From: Clostridium bornimense
Lineage (GTDB): Bacteria > Bacillota > Clostridia > Clostridiales > Clostridiaceae
Length of the DNA: 64,000 bases
NCBI RefSeq assembly: GCF_018917145.1
Contig: NZ_JAHLOD010000007.1
Location: 1-64,000, forward strand
Reading direction: 5' to 3'
Below, piece by piece: positions 52,050-61,329 of the stretch (its first letter is position 1; each line of letters starts with the position of its first letter). The position numbers and the translations under genes are program-made. Under the pieces are notes generated by a model. The model ran no database searches and was not told where the DNA came from. It saw nothing but the letters and a program-made list of their open reading frames with translations.

Positions 52050-53615
52050 ATGAAGCAAAAGTCTCTGGGAAGAGGTATAGTAATTCTTTCTATATCAAGT
52101 ATTATATTAAAATTGTTATCATCAATATATATGCCGATATTATCATTAATATTAAAAGATGAGGGTATGGCAATATATAATATTGGGTACAACTATTTTG
52201 TTTTTCTATTTGCAATAACAAGTTTAGGATTTCAACCTGTAATTACAAAGCTTGTTGTAGAAGAAAAAACAAAGAAGTCTGGTAGAGTTTTTGAAGTACT
52301 CAATGAGTCAAAGAGATTTTTGATGATCTTAGGAGCTATAGTAAGTATATTATTTATCATATTATCAAAGTCACTTTCTGTGATTGCTAATAGCAAAGAT
52401 GTTATAAATGTTATTATTTTTTTAGCGCCAGCAATTTTCTTTGCTGCAGTATTAACTTCCTATAGAGGTTTTTTTCAAGGAGATAATAATATAGATGATC
52501 TTGTTATATCTAATATTATTGAACAAGTATTTAATGTAGCAATAAGTTTGATTTTTGCATCATTATTAATAAAAGTTTCTATTTCCTTCGGAAGCGCCGG
52601 GGGTACAATCGGTACAACAATCGGGGCTATTGGAGCGATAATGTTTCTTAGATATTCATTAAACAGAAGATACCCAGAGTATAAAAAATCATATGATAAT
52701 AGGATTTTGAAGAGACTACTTATAACTTCAATACCGTTTGTATTAATAGCAGCGATACAGAATCTATCAAATATAGTAGATACAGTGGCGGTAAAAAATT
52801 TAGTTGGTATTGATAGCGATATTAAAATTGCAACATTGGGATATTACTTATCGATAGTAAATATACCATTAGTAATAATAACTTCTTTAGGTGTTGGAAT
52901 TTATCCCAAAATAATTGAAGGGTATGTAAAAAAGGATAAAGATGAATTAACAGTGCAAACATCATATTGTTATAAGTTAATTTATACAATTACTATACCA
53001 TCAATATGTGGAATTATGATTTTTGCAAAAGATATATTTAAATTTCTATATGGAAGGAACTTTGGAAGTGAAATATTAATGATAGGCGCCATTGCATTAA
53101 TATTTATGTCACTTTCTACAATTCAAAATATAATTATTCAAGGGATAAATGAACTTAAGTATATTATATCAGTAGGTATATTATCAATTTTAATAAAGAC
53201 AGCATTAAATTTAATGCTTATTAGAATTGATAATATAAATGTTATCGGTTCTGTTATTAGTACAATAGTGGCTTTAGCGGTAGTTTCTAATTTAAATCAT
53301 ATTAAACTAGAGAAAGCCTTTGAAGTTAAAATTCCACTTGTTAGGCAAGGTAGAAAAGCATTACTAGCCTCAATAATTATGAGTATATCATTAATTTTGA
53401 TAAGATATGTATTTTTAAATAATTTTATTGTGAATAACTATACAAGAGTTAATGTAGGAATAATTCTGTTTTTACTTATAATCATTGGTGGAATAATATA
53501 TTTTGTAGCATTACTTTTTATTGGCGGTATTACTAAGTATGAATTAGATATTGTTTCTATTAAGATATATGAAAAGTTACCAAAGGGTTTAAAAGATAAA
53601 GTAGTTATACAGTAA
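52050..53615 (+). CDS. polysaccharide flippase (MurJ/SpoVB-like)
   Basis: A 521-residue membrane protein with 12-14 helices from the MOP superfamily. It opens KQKSLGRGIVILSISSIILK; Pro- and Gly-rich helices such as FGSAGGTIGTTIGAIGAIMF follow. It moves lipid-linked glycans across the membrane, in envelope or spore coat synthesis; SpoVB-type proteins are the nearest in layout. The ATG at 52050 has GGAGG 7 nt upstream; the GTG at 52038 lies before that site and is rejected. Downstream genes begin within 30 nt. Confidence 0.88.
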   Translation: MKQKSLGRGIVILSISSIILKLLSSIYMPILSLILKDEGMAIYNIGYNYFVFLFAITSLGFQPVITKLVVEEKTKKSGRVFEVLNESKRFLMILGAIVSILFIILSKSLSVIANSKDVINVIIFLAPAIFFAAVLTSYRGFFQGDNNIDDLVISNIIEQVFNVAISLIFASLLIKVSISFGSAGGTIGTTIGAIGAIMFLRYSLNRRYPEYKKSYDNRILKRLLITSIPFVLIAAIQNLSNIVDTVAVKNLVGIDSDIKIATLGYYLSIVNIPLVIITSLGVGIYPKIIEGYVKKDKDELTVQTSYCYKLIYTITIPSICGIMIFAKDIFKFLYGRNFGSEILMIGAIALIFMSLSTIQNIIIQGINELKYIISVGILSILIKTALNLMLIRIDNINVIGSVISTIVALAVVSNLNHIKLEKAFEVKIPLVRQGRKALLASIIMSISLILIRYVFLNNFIVNNYTRVNVGIILFLLIIIGGIIYFVALLFIGGITKYELDIVSIKIYEKLPKGLKDKVVIQ

Positions 53616-53641
53616 AGGTATGAAGAAAGGTGGTTAAGTTA

Positions 53642-54514
53642 ATGAGAGAGACATCTTCGAAGTACATACTTAAATTAAAAAATATTAGAAAAGAATATGC
53701 AAATTTTGTTCTTGATAATGTAGATTTTGAACTAAGGGAGGGTAGTATAACAGGTTTTATAGGTTGTAATGGAGCAGGAAAATCTACAACATTAAACATT
53801 ATAATGAATCTAATAAAACCAACTAGTGGTGAAATATATTATTATGATCAACTTATTAATGATAATGATAAAATTGACATTGGATATATTGGAGAGACAC
53901 AAGGTATATATCCAGAATTAAAATTAAAAGAATTAAGTAAATTTGTAAAAAGAACATATAAAGATAATTGGAATAATGAAAGATATGATTTATTTATAAA
54001 TAAAATTTTTAAACTTGATGAAAATAGAAAGATTAAAGAATTATCTACTGGGATGAGAATTAAGTATTTTATATCTTTAACATTGGCGCATAATCCTAAA
54101 TTATTAATTTTGGACGAGCCAACAACTGGGTTAGATCCAAGTGCACGTATTGAGCTTTTAGATATATTGAAAGATATTAATAAAAAATATAATACAACTA
54201 TAATTATATCATCACATATAATAGAGGATATTGAGTCTATTGCAGATGATGTAATCTTTATAGATAAAGGAAAAATTATTATAAAAGAAAAGAAAAATTC
54301 ATTAATGAATGACTATGTAAAGATTAGTATAAAAGATATAGATAGCGAAGATGATGAATTAGTAAGAGAGAATGGAATTAGATTTAATAAATACTATGTA
54401 ATAAAGTCTAATTATATAAAGAATTTTAAGAATAAAAGATATGAGAGTATTTCGATAACGGATTTCTTTAAAATAATAAAAAATGAGGAGTTTGATTATG
54501 ATATCACTAATTAG
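53642..54514 (+). CDS. ABC transporter ATP-binding protein
   Basis: A 290-residue ATPase. The start at 53642 follows AAAGGTGG by 8 nt. Walker A is GCNGAGKST (about residues 40-48), the signature is LSTGMRIK (a variant of LSGGQ, common in the YtrB/BcrA branch), Walker B LLILDEPTTGLDP and the switch His in ISSHIIED. The C-terminal 80 residues form a variable domain. It works with the permease in the next gene, overlapping by 17 nt, probably in lipid, antibiotic or peptide export. Confidence 0.92.
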   Translation: MRETSSKYILKLKNIRKEYANFVLDNVDFELREGSITGFIGCNGAGKSTTLNIIMNLIKPTSGEIYYYDQLINDNDKIDIGYIGETQGIYPELKLKELSKFVKRTYKDNWNNERYDLFINKIFKLDENRKIKELSTGMRIKYFISLTLAHNPKLLILDEPTTGLDPSARIELLDILKDINKKYNTTIIISSHIIEDIESIADDVIFIDKGKIIIKEKKNSLMNDYVKISIKDIDSEDDELVRENGIRFNKYYVIKSNYIKNFKNKRYESISITDFFKIIKNEEFDYDITN

Positions 54515-55121
54515 TAAGGATTTCATGTTGATTAAAAAGTATTTATTATTTACTATTTTATATTTAATTGCTTTTCCGATATTTATATATTTTGATGGAG
54601 ATAATAAATATTATTTAATTAATTTATTTGTCCCTTTTTTTAGTCAAGCATTTATTATAGGCAAGATGTGTTATATAGAAGATAGTTTAGAGGTAAAAAA
54701 ATTTATAAAAACATTACCGATTAAATCTAACTTACTAGTAATAGCCAAGTACATAGAAACAATTTTAATACTTTTAGTATGTCAAATATATTGTGTAGTA
54801 ATTAATATTATTGTATATAAATCAGTAGATATTAGCATTATACTTAAAGCAAATTTAATTATATTTATAGGGATACTTATATATGGAATATTATATTTAA
54901 CTATCTATTATTTTAAAGGATATTTTTTAGCGCAAAATAGTTTTGTGATATTTTTTGCTTTGATATTTGTAATCGATTCGTTGTTGAAAAAATATGATAT
55001 TAAAATTGAAAGTTTAATTAATAAAAGTAATAGTATTTTAATAAGTGCGGTATTAGTTGCAGTTGCTGTATTATTTATAGGATACTTTGTATGTATAAAG
55101 TTAATGGATAGAGAAAGTTAA
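54498..55121 (+). CDS. ABC-2 type permease
   Basis: A 207-residue integral membrane protein with six hydrophobic helices. Start 54498 has GAGGAG 7 nt before; the upstream ATG (54483) overlaps that site. The opening MISLISKDFMLIKKYLLF is typical of the ABC2_membrane_5 group. It pairs with the ATPase encoded immediately upstream. Its stop codon overlaps the stop of the convergent gene (GTTAAC). Confidence 0.85.
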   Translation: MISLISKDFMLIKKYLLFTILYLIAFPIFIYFDGDNKYYLINLFVPFFSQAFIIGKMCYIEDSLEVKKFIKTLPIKSNLLVIAKYIETILILLVCQIYCVVINIIVYKSVDISIILKANLIIFIGILIYGILYLTIYYFKGYFLAQNSFVIFFALIFVIDSLLKKYDIKIESLINKSNSILISAVLVAVAVLFIGYFVCIKLMDRES

Positions 55122-55882
55122 CTCCTTTGTGATACAGTGAGATTTATTTTATTTAAAATAAAATCCGTCATTGTGGCTTTGTTTTCTCTAAATTGAGTAA
55201 GTCTATTTACATTTGCCCCAGAAGGATGGGGAAATCCTTGTAACAATTGATTTGAAGATATTATTTTTTCAGCTTTTAGTTTAATTAGAACCTCTTCAAC
55301 AGCTCTTCCTAGTGGAATCAATAAGACATTCTCGTGGTTATGTAGGCTTTCTAACTCATCAATGAAGTTTTCATAAACATATTTCATTAAGAAATTATTT
55401 TTTATAAGTTTTGGGCTATGACCTGAATAATTTTGTTTATTAATAAATACTGAATAAGGTATTAATGATACAGTATGAAGTAAATAATCTTTGGAAGAAA
55501 ATAGTTCATTACAACTTACTATATTCAAAGCTTTATTTAACTTAATTTCATCTAACATAGATATAATATTTTTTCTAATAATACCACTGAATCTGCCAGA
55601 GTATTTACATTTATATTGAATATCTTTTATATCAGTGCCTAATGATAATTCTTTTCTTGCAGTAGCTATTGATGTACTCATTTGTTGAAAACCTGGAGTT
55701 ATGCCTATTATAAATATTTTTGCATTGGAGTTTATATATTCATTATGTGATGCATAGTAAATTTCTATTTTATTACTCTTTTCAATTAAAAAATCTTTTG
55801 TGATAAGCTCTTCCTTTGTATACTTATCTTTAATTGGTAATTTCATTATTGCATTTTTATAATCATACAATGTCTTTTTCAT
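55118..55882 (-). CDS. uracil-DNA glycosylase superfamily-like protein
   Basis: A 254-residue cytosolic protein. AKIFIIGITPGFQQM corresponds to the GxTPG motif of the UDG fold and LQGFPHPSGANVNRL to the C-terminal HPS(G) motif, with an intervening VLLIPLGRAVEEVLIKLKAE strand-helix. The catalytic Asp or Asn of the GQDPYH loop of standard UDG is not evident (the motif is GITPGFQQ). It is therefore either a divergent glycosylase or a non-catalytic relative. The ATG follows a weak AGGAG (minus strand). Confidence 0.7.
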   Translation of the reverse strand: MKKTLYDYKNAIMKLPIKDKYTKEELITKDFLIEKSNKIEIYYASHNEYINSNAKIFIIGITPGFQQMSTSIATARKELSLGTDIKDIQYKCKYSGRFSGIIRKNIISMLDEIKLNKALNIVSCNELFSSKDYLLHTVSLIPYSVFINKQNYSGHSPKLIKNNFLMKYVYENFIDELESLHNHENVLLIPLGRAVEEVLIKLKAEKIISSNQLLQGFPHPSGANVNRLTQFRENKATMTDFILNKINLTVSQRS

Positions 55883-56089
55883 TAGAATCTCCTAGTTCAT
55901 ATAGTTTGTCATATTTATTATGTTTATTATTAGGCGAATATATTCAATTATTGTCTAATACAATATCAAATACTGATAAGATCAAAAGAAAACTTTTTGC
56001 AAAGATATATAGAATAAATATCAATAAATGGAATAAATAGTAAAGAAGTGGTATAATAAATTTGTAATAATTAAATTGGAGGGGATTAT

Positions 56090-57751
56090 ATGGGAAAAAG
56101 AACAAAAAGATTATTATCACTTATTACTGTATGTTTATCTGTGATGGTGACATTTCAAGGTAATGTAACTTATGCAGCGAAAGATAGTAGCAAATCAATT
56201 TTTTATAATAGTGCTAAGGAATATTCAGATGTTAAAGATCTAGATAATATCAATGATGGAGAAATTCCAGAGGTCTATTTAGACGAAGAAGACAGTTGCA
56301 AATTCATTGATGGAAATTATACTAATATAAAAGTTGAAAATGAAAATGATGCTATTGAATCTATAAATAGTGTAAAAAAGTTGATGAAAATAGATTACCC
56401 AGAAAATGAATTTAAGGTGTTAAAAGTAAATAGTACAGAAGACTTAGTATCATACAAATTGCAACAAGTATATAATGATATTCCTTTGTATGGTAGAGAG
56501 ATTATAGTAGTTACAGATAAAGAAGGAAATACAACTTCTGTGGGTGGAAATTACTTAGAAGATGTAAATGTAGATACTAATGCTAAGATAGGTAAAGAAG
56601 AAGTTAAAAATTATGCTGCTGGGGTATATGGAGATGATGCAAAAGTAAATGATGGAGAGTTAACTATATATTCATTAAATGATTCAGAACCAATATTATG
56701 TTGGAAGGTTATGGTTGAAGGTACAAAGGACGGCTCACCTTACGCTTTAAATTCATTTATTGATGCAACTACTGGAGAAGTAATCAATGAAGTATCATTA
56801 TTGACTAAAGCTGAGCAAGGAAGTGGCAAAGATTTAAAAGGACAAAATAGAACATTTAATATTAATAGGAAAAGTTATTGGTACAATACATATTATCAAT
56901 TGTTTGATACTACAAGAAATATAAAAATATACAATGCAAATTATGGAAGAATACCAGGCAATATGATGACAAGTAATAGTAAGACATGGAATGATCCTGC
57001 GGCTGTATCAGCAATTTGTAATTTAGGTCATGTATATGATTATTATAATAATAAATTAAAAAGAAAATCTTACGATGGAAATGGTGCACAAATCGTAGCA
57101 AGTATTCACTATAAGGAAAGTTATTGGAGCAATGGATATGATAATGCATTCTGGACACCTCAATACGAACAATTTGTTTTTGGTGATGGTGATAAAGTAT
57201 TTACACCTTTAACAGGAGCATTGGATGTTATAGCTCATGAATTCACACATGCTGTGATAGAAAGAACTGCTAATTTACAATATCAAGGTCAATCTGGAGC
57301 ATTAAATGAAGCTTATGCTGATATATTAGGTAATATAATTGAAGGAAAAAGTGATTTACAATGGCTATTAGGAGAAGACATTATGAAAAATGGGTTACCA
57401 GCATTAAGAAATATGTCTAATCCAGAAGCATTAGGACAACCAAGTAAAGTTGGTGGAAGATATTATGTAAATCCAAGTGATATTAATAATGATTACGGTG
57501 GGGTACATACAAATAGTGGTATTTTAAATCATGCTGCATATTTAATGTGGGAAAATGGTATAAAAGACAAAGATAAGTTAGCAAAATTATTTTATAACTC
57601 TTTATATATTATGAATTCTACTTCCAGTTTTGAAGATTGTAGAATAGCAGTAACTAGTGCAGCAAATAATTTAGGTATGAATTCAAAAGAAAAACAAATT
57701 ATAAACAATGCTTTTGATCAAGTTGGAATTAGTACAAAGAAATTAAATTAA
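56090..57751 (+). CDS. M4 family (thermolysin-like) secreted metalloprotease
   Basis: A 553-residue zinc endopeptidase. The signal peptide covers residues 1-30 (basic KRTKRL, hydrophobic core, cleavage near TYAA-KD). The propeptide follows with FTP (IPLYGREIIVVTDKEGN) and PepSY (FIDATTGEVINEVSLL) domains to about 245. The catalytic domain has the zinc ligands and base in VIAHEFTHAVIE (about residue 380) and the third ligand in GALNEAYADILG. HTNSGILNHA supplies the catalytic His. It is complete. GGAGGGGAT precedes the ATG. It probably degrades proteins outside the cell. Confidence 0.97.
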   Translation: MGKRTKRLLSLITVCLSVMVTFQGNVTYAAKDSSKSIFYNSAKEYSDVKDLDNINDGEIPEVYLDEEDSCKFIDGNYTNIKVENENDAIESINSVKKLMKIDYPENEFKVLKVNSTEDLVSYKLQQVYNDIPLYGREIIVVTDKEGNTTSVGGNYLEDVNVDTNAKIGKEEVKNYAAGVYGDDAKVNDGELTIYSLNDSEPILCWKVMVEGTKDGSPYALNSFIDATTGEVINEVSLLTKAEQGSGKDLKGQNRTFNINRKSYWYNTYYQLFDTTRNIKIYNANYGRIPGNMMTSNSKTWNDPAAVSAICNLGHVYDYYNNKLKRKSYDGNGAQIVASIHYKESYWSNGYDNAFWTPQYEQFVFGDGDKVFTPLTGALDVIAHEFTHAVIERTANLQYQGQSGALNEAYADILGNIIEGKSDLQWLLGEDIMKNGLPALRNMSNPEALGQPSKVGGRYYVNPSDINNDYGGVHTNSGILNHAAYLMWENGIKDKDKLAKLFYNSLYIMNSTSSFEDCRIAVTSAANNLGMNSKEKQIINNAFDQVGISTKKLN

Positions 57752-57785
57752 TAATATATATATAGATGTAAAAGGAGGCAATATT

Positions 57786-58523
57786 ATTAGAAGTAAGATT
57801 ATTGTTGGAGAAGTTATTTTAATTATTATACTTGTTGTTATAAGTTTATTTATCTATAATAAAAATTTTTATATTGAAGAAAAAAAAGAAAAATATAAAG
57901 CCTATACTTTTGATGATTTGCAAAGCATAGAGTCTTATAATTTAGATAATTTAAAAGAGTTAAATGGTGGCATAAGTCCTACAATATATTATAATGAAGA
58001 GGGATTAGTCAAGGGTATATATGGGAAATATACAGATATGATTATTAATAACGGAAAAGATGCCATTCATTCTTTATATAATATAAAAGATTTATTTGGA
58101 ATGTATAATCCTGCTAAGGAATTTGTTTTAGATAAAGAAATGAGACAAGAAAATCAAGTGATATATAGATTACAACAAGTATATAACGGATATTTAGTGT
58201 ATTTAAATCAAATTATTATAACAGTAAATGAAAAAGGAGAAGCTACATCTATATCAGGAAAGTATACGCCTCTATCTAATATTAGTTTTGATAATAAGGT
58301 CGATAAAGAAGAAGCAATTGAAATTGCTAAGAAATATTCTGATGAATCTAAAGGAGCAAAGTACACAAGTGAAAAAGTAGTATACATACAAAATGATAAT
58401 TCTGCTATAACTGCATGGATGATAAGATATAATAATATAAATAATATTACGAAAGAGAAAATTATATTTATTGATGCTGAAAGTGGAAAACTGTTATCAG
58501 AAATGCCATTAGTAATAAACTAG
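57786..58523 (+). CDS. membrane-anchored FTP/PepSY propeptide-like protein, probable ATT start
   Basis: The frame is open from upstream of 57786. The ideal site AAAGGAGG (57771-57778) is followed 7 nt later by ATT (57786), then AGA AGT AAG and a hydrophobic helix (IIVGEVILIIILVVISLFIY). No ATG, GTG or TTG lies near; the first in-frame TTG (57918) has no ribosome binding site and would remove the helix. The 245-residue product then carries the M4-propeptide pattern (YRLQQVYNGYLVYLNQIIIT, IFIDAESGKLLSEMPLVIN) but no catalytic domain. It may inhibit or chaperone the adjacent M4 protease. Alternatively, ATG mutated to ATT and it is a recent pseudogene. Confidence 0.6.
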   Translation: MRSKIIVGEVILIIILVVISLFIYNKNFYIEEKKEKYKAYTFDDLQSIESYNLDNLKELNGGISPTIYYNEEGLVKGIYGKYTDMIINNGKDAIHSLYNIKDLFGMYNPAKEFVLDKEMRQENQVIYRLQQVYNGYLVYLNQIIITVNEKGEATSISGKYTPLSNISFDNKVDKEEAIEIAKKYSDESKGAKYTSEKVVYIQNDNSAITAWMIRYNNINNITKEKIIFIDAESGKLLSEMPLVIN

Positions 58524-58541
58524 AAAGAATTAATATCAGAT

Positions 58542-58576
58542 AAAGAGAGGAAATAGAAAAACCTCTCTTTTGTAGT
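58542..58576 (+). terminator. terminator
   Basis: AAAGAGAGG pairs with CCTCTCTTTT around AAATAGAAAAA. Confidence 0.85.
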
Positions 58577-58683
58577 TTTAAGTTAAGTATAGAATAAGAA
58601 GTAATTTTATAGAAACATGTTAGCATCTATATGCGTATATTGATAATGAATTTTTAATTATAGCATATAAAGGAGAGAAAATA

Positions 58684-60437
58684 ATGTTTTTAAAGTCTAG
58701 AAGATTTATTTCTAAAGTATTAGTAACTATAACGATGTTATCTATTGGTATTGTAGTGGAATCACCATATAAAGTTTTAGCTGCTAGTGATGCCACAATT
58801 AATTTGTCTCAAAGATATCAAACTATTAAAGGATTTGGAGGAATGAATCATCCTTCATGGGCAGGAGATTTAACAGCATCTCAAAGAGAAACAGTATTTG
58901 GTAATGGTAATAATCAATTAGGATTTAGCGTTCTAAGAATTCATGTTGATGAAAATAGAAATAATTGGAGTAAGGAATTGGCGACAGCAAAGGCAGATGT
59001 TGAAAAAGGTGCAATAGTTTTTGCATCACCATGGAATCCACCAAGTAATATGACAGAAACCTTTAATCGCAATGGTAAACAAGCTAAAAGACTAAGACAT
59101 GATAAATATGCTGATTATGCAAAACATCTAAATGATTTTGTTAATTATATGAAGAGTAATGGCGTTAATTTATATGCAATTTCTATAGCTAATGAGCCAG
59201 ATTATGGGCATACTTGGACATGGTGGACAGCTAATGAAGTTCTTAATTTTATGAAAAATAATGCAGGATCGATTAATTGTAAAGTTATTGCACCGGAATC
59301 ATTTTCGTATAAAAAAGATATGTCAGATCCTATATTAAATGATTCTAGAGCATTAGCAAATTTAGACATCCTTGGCGCACATTTATATGGTACAAGTTAT
59401 AACAACTTTTCTTATCCACTTTTTCAACAAAAAGGTAGAGGAAAAGAACTTTGGATGACAGAGGTGTATTATCCAAATAGTAATAACAATTCAGCAGATA
59501 AGTGGCCTGAGGCATTAGACGTTTCTTATCATATAAATAAATCTATGACAAAGGGATTTCAAACATATGTGTGGTGGTATATTCATAGAAGTTATAGTCC
59601 GATGAAGGAAAATGGAACAATAAGTAAACGTGGTTATTGTATGGCGCAATTTTCTAAATTTATTCGTCCTGGGTATACAAGAGTTGGAGCTACTGAAAAT
59701 CCAAATAATAATGTTACTGTATCAGCATATACTGGAAATGGAAAAGTAGTTGTTGTTGCTATTAATAAAGGTGGTTCAGTTAATCAAAAATTTGTAATTA
59801 ATAATGGTAGTGTTAAAAGTGTAGAAAGCTATAGAACTTCTGGAAACGAGAACTTAAAAAAGACATCTAATATTAATACAAATGGAAATAACTTCACAGC
59901 TAATCTTCCATCAAATAGTGTTACTACATTTGTTTGCTCATTAGGATCAGCAGGCCATGATAATCCAGTGATAATCCAGGTGAAAAAGTAACAATAAAAG
60001 ATGGATGGTATTATATTAAAAGTGTAAATTCACAAAAATATCTTCAAGTAAAAAATGATACAGGAAAAAATACTGCTAATATTGAAATTGGCACTGGAAC
60101 AGGAAAGAATGGTCAAAGGTGGTATCTAAGAAATCTTGGAGATGGATATATAACATTGAAAAGTGCATTAGGTGATTTTATGATTGATGTTGCCAATGGT
60201 GAAAATAAAGATGGAGCTAATATTCAACTTTATAAGGCATATTCAGGAACTGCACAACAATTTATGGTAAAAACTACTTCTCAAAACAATATATATATTA
60301 TAGCAACTAAGAGTAGTAATGGTACAAAAGGGTTAGATGTATATGGAAATGGAACAGCAGATGGTACCAATGTATGTCAATGGACTTTAGGTCAGAATAA
60401 AAGAAATCAGCAGTGGCAATTTGAAGAGATAAGATAA
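58684..60437 (+). pseudogene. GH30 glucuronoxylanase plus ricin-type CBM, frameshifted in the linker
   Basis: The first ORF (to 59991, 435 codons) has a signal peptide (about residues 1-34), a GH30 barrel with acid/base Glu171 in SIANEPDYG and nucleophile Glu260 in LWMTEVYYP, and the GH30 side beta domain. It matches subfamily 8 xylanases. After GHDNP the frame is lost; PGEKVTIKDGWYYIKSVN and a complete ricin-type (CBM13) domain follow in another frame to 60437. The linker DNA is two copies of GATAATCCAGGT with one G missing from the first. Without that loss the product would be a 584-residue two-module xylanase. The catalytic part alone may still be secreted and active. Confidence 0.88.
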
Positions 60438-60450
60438 TATAATAGGCTTA

Positions 60451-60488
60451 TAGAGGATTAAGGTTAAAATTTTAATCCTCTATTTTTA
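60451..60488. terminator. bidirectional terminator
   Basis: TAGAGGATTAA pairs with TTAATCCTCTA, followed by TTTTTA; serves the GH30 gene and the convergent kinase gene. Confidence 0.85.
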
Positions 60489-60503
60489 TGTTAGAATAAT
60501 ATA

Positions 60504-61109
60504 TTACTTATCAATGTTTTCTTTTATAATAGTTAATGCTTTATCAAATACAGTATTTATATCATCATTACCATTTAAAATATAATCACATTTATCTCTA
60601 AAATCATAGAAATATTGTAGGTCTTCTAACCTTTCTTTAAGTTCAGCATCTCCTTGTTTTCTATTAAATTTCATTCTTTTTTCTATATTATCTAGGGATA
60701 CATCAATAAAAATCTGTATAACATGATTTTTATATATGTTTTTTATAGTTTCAGCACCTTTTGGATCCATAACTAAAATTATAGATTTGCCATTAGCAGT
60801 TTGAACTTTTACTTCTTCCTTAGTTAGACCATAAAAATTATTATAAACTTCGGTATATTCTATGAATTCATTATTGTTTATTTTAGCAATAAAATCTTTT
60901 TTATTGTAAAAATGATAATCTACATGGTTTGTTTCACCGCTTCTTGGAAGTCTTGTAGTGCTAGTAATGCATTTATTAAGAATACCTATTTTTTTCAGCC
61001 TGTCTCTATTTTCTTTATTTATTTCTAAATCAATGTTTTCTCCAGAAAGAAAGTTTGCTAGGCTTGTTTTACCACTGGCACTTGGTCCTGTTAATGTAAA
61101 TATCGTCAT
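60504..61109 (-). CDS. guanylate kinase family protein
   Basis: A 201-residue nucleoside monophosphate kinase. P-loop GPSASGKTS (8-16), GMP-binding STTRLPRSGETNHVDYHF and EYTEVYNNFYGLTKEEV, lid RKQGDAELKERLEDL. It is somewhat diverged from housekeeping Gmk (for instance VDYHFYNKKDF in place of VDYFF), and it stands alone, so it is probably an accessory paralogue. AGGAGGTG precedes the ATG on the minus strand. Confidence 0.88.
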   Translation of the reverse strand: MTIFTLTGPSASGKTSLANFLSGENIDLEINKENRDRLKKIGILNKCITSTTRLPRSGETNHVDYHFYNKKDFIAKINNNEFIEYTEVYNNFYGLTKEEVKVQTANGKSIILVMDPKGAETIKNIYKNHVIQIFIDVSLDNIEKRMKFNRKQGDAELKERLEDLQYFYDFRDKCDYILNGNDDINTVFDKALTIIKENIDK

Positions 61110-61329
61110 CGGGTTACACCTCCTCTATTAAATTATTATACGGGTATATTTAAAGGTGGCAATATATTTTTTAGTATGTGAGTTTATATAGTAAATAAAA
61201 TTTAAAGGAGTCACAAGAAATAAGTTTTTTACATATAGATCAAATTGACACTTAATATGTAAATTTATATAATAAAATAGAATAAATAGATAATTTTTCA
61301 ATAAGTGCAAAATAGGGGAAGTGGTTATT

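Noticed and set aside
55834-56040. Plus-strand ORF of 68 codons overlapping the start of the UDG-like gene
   Set aside because: No ribosome binding site, low-complexity composition, antisense to a gene with recognised motifs.
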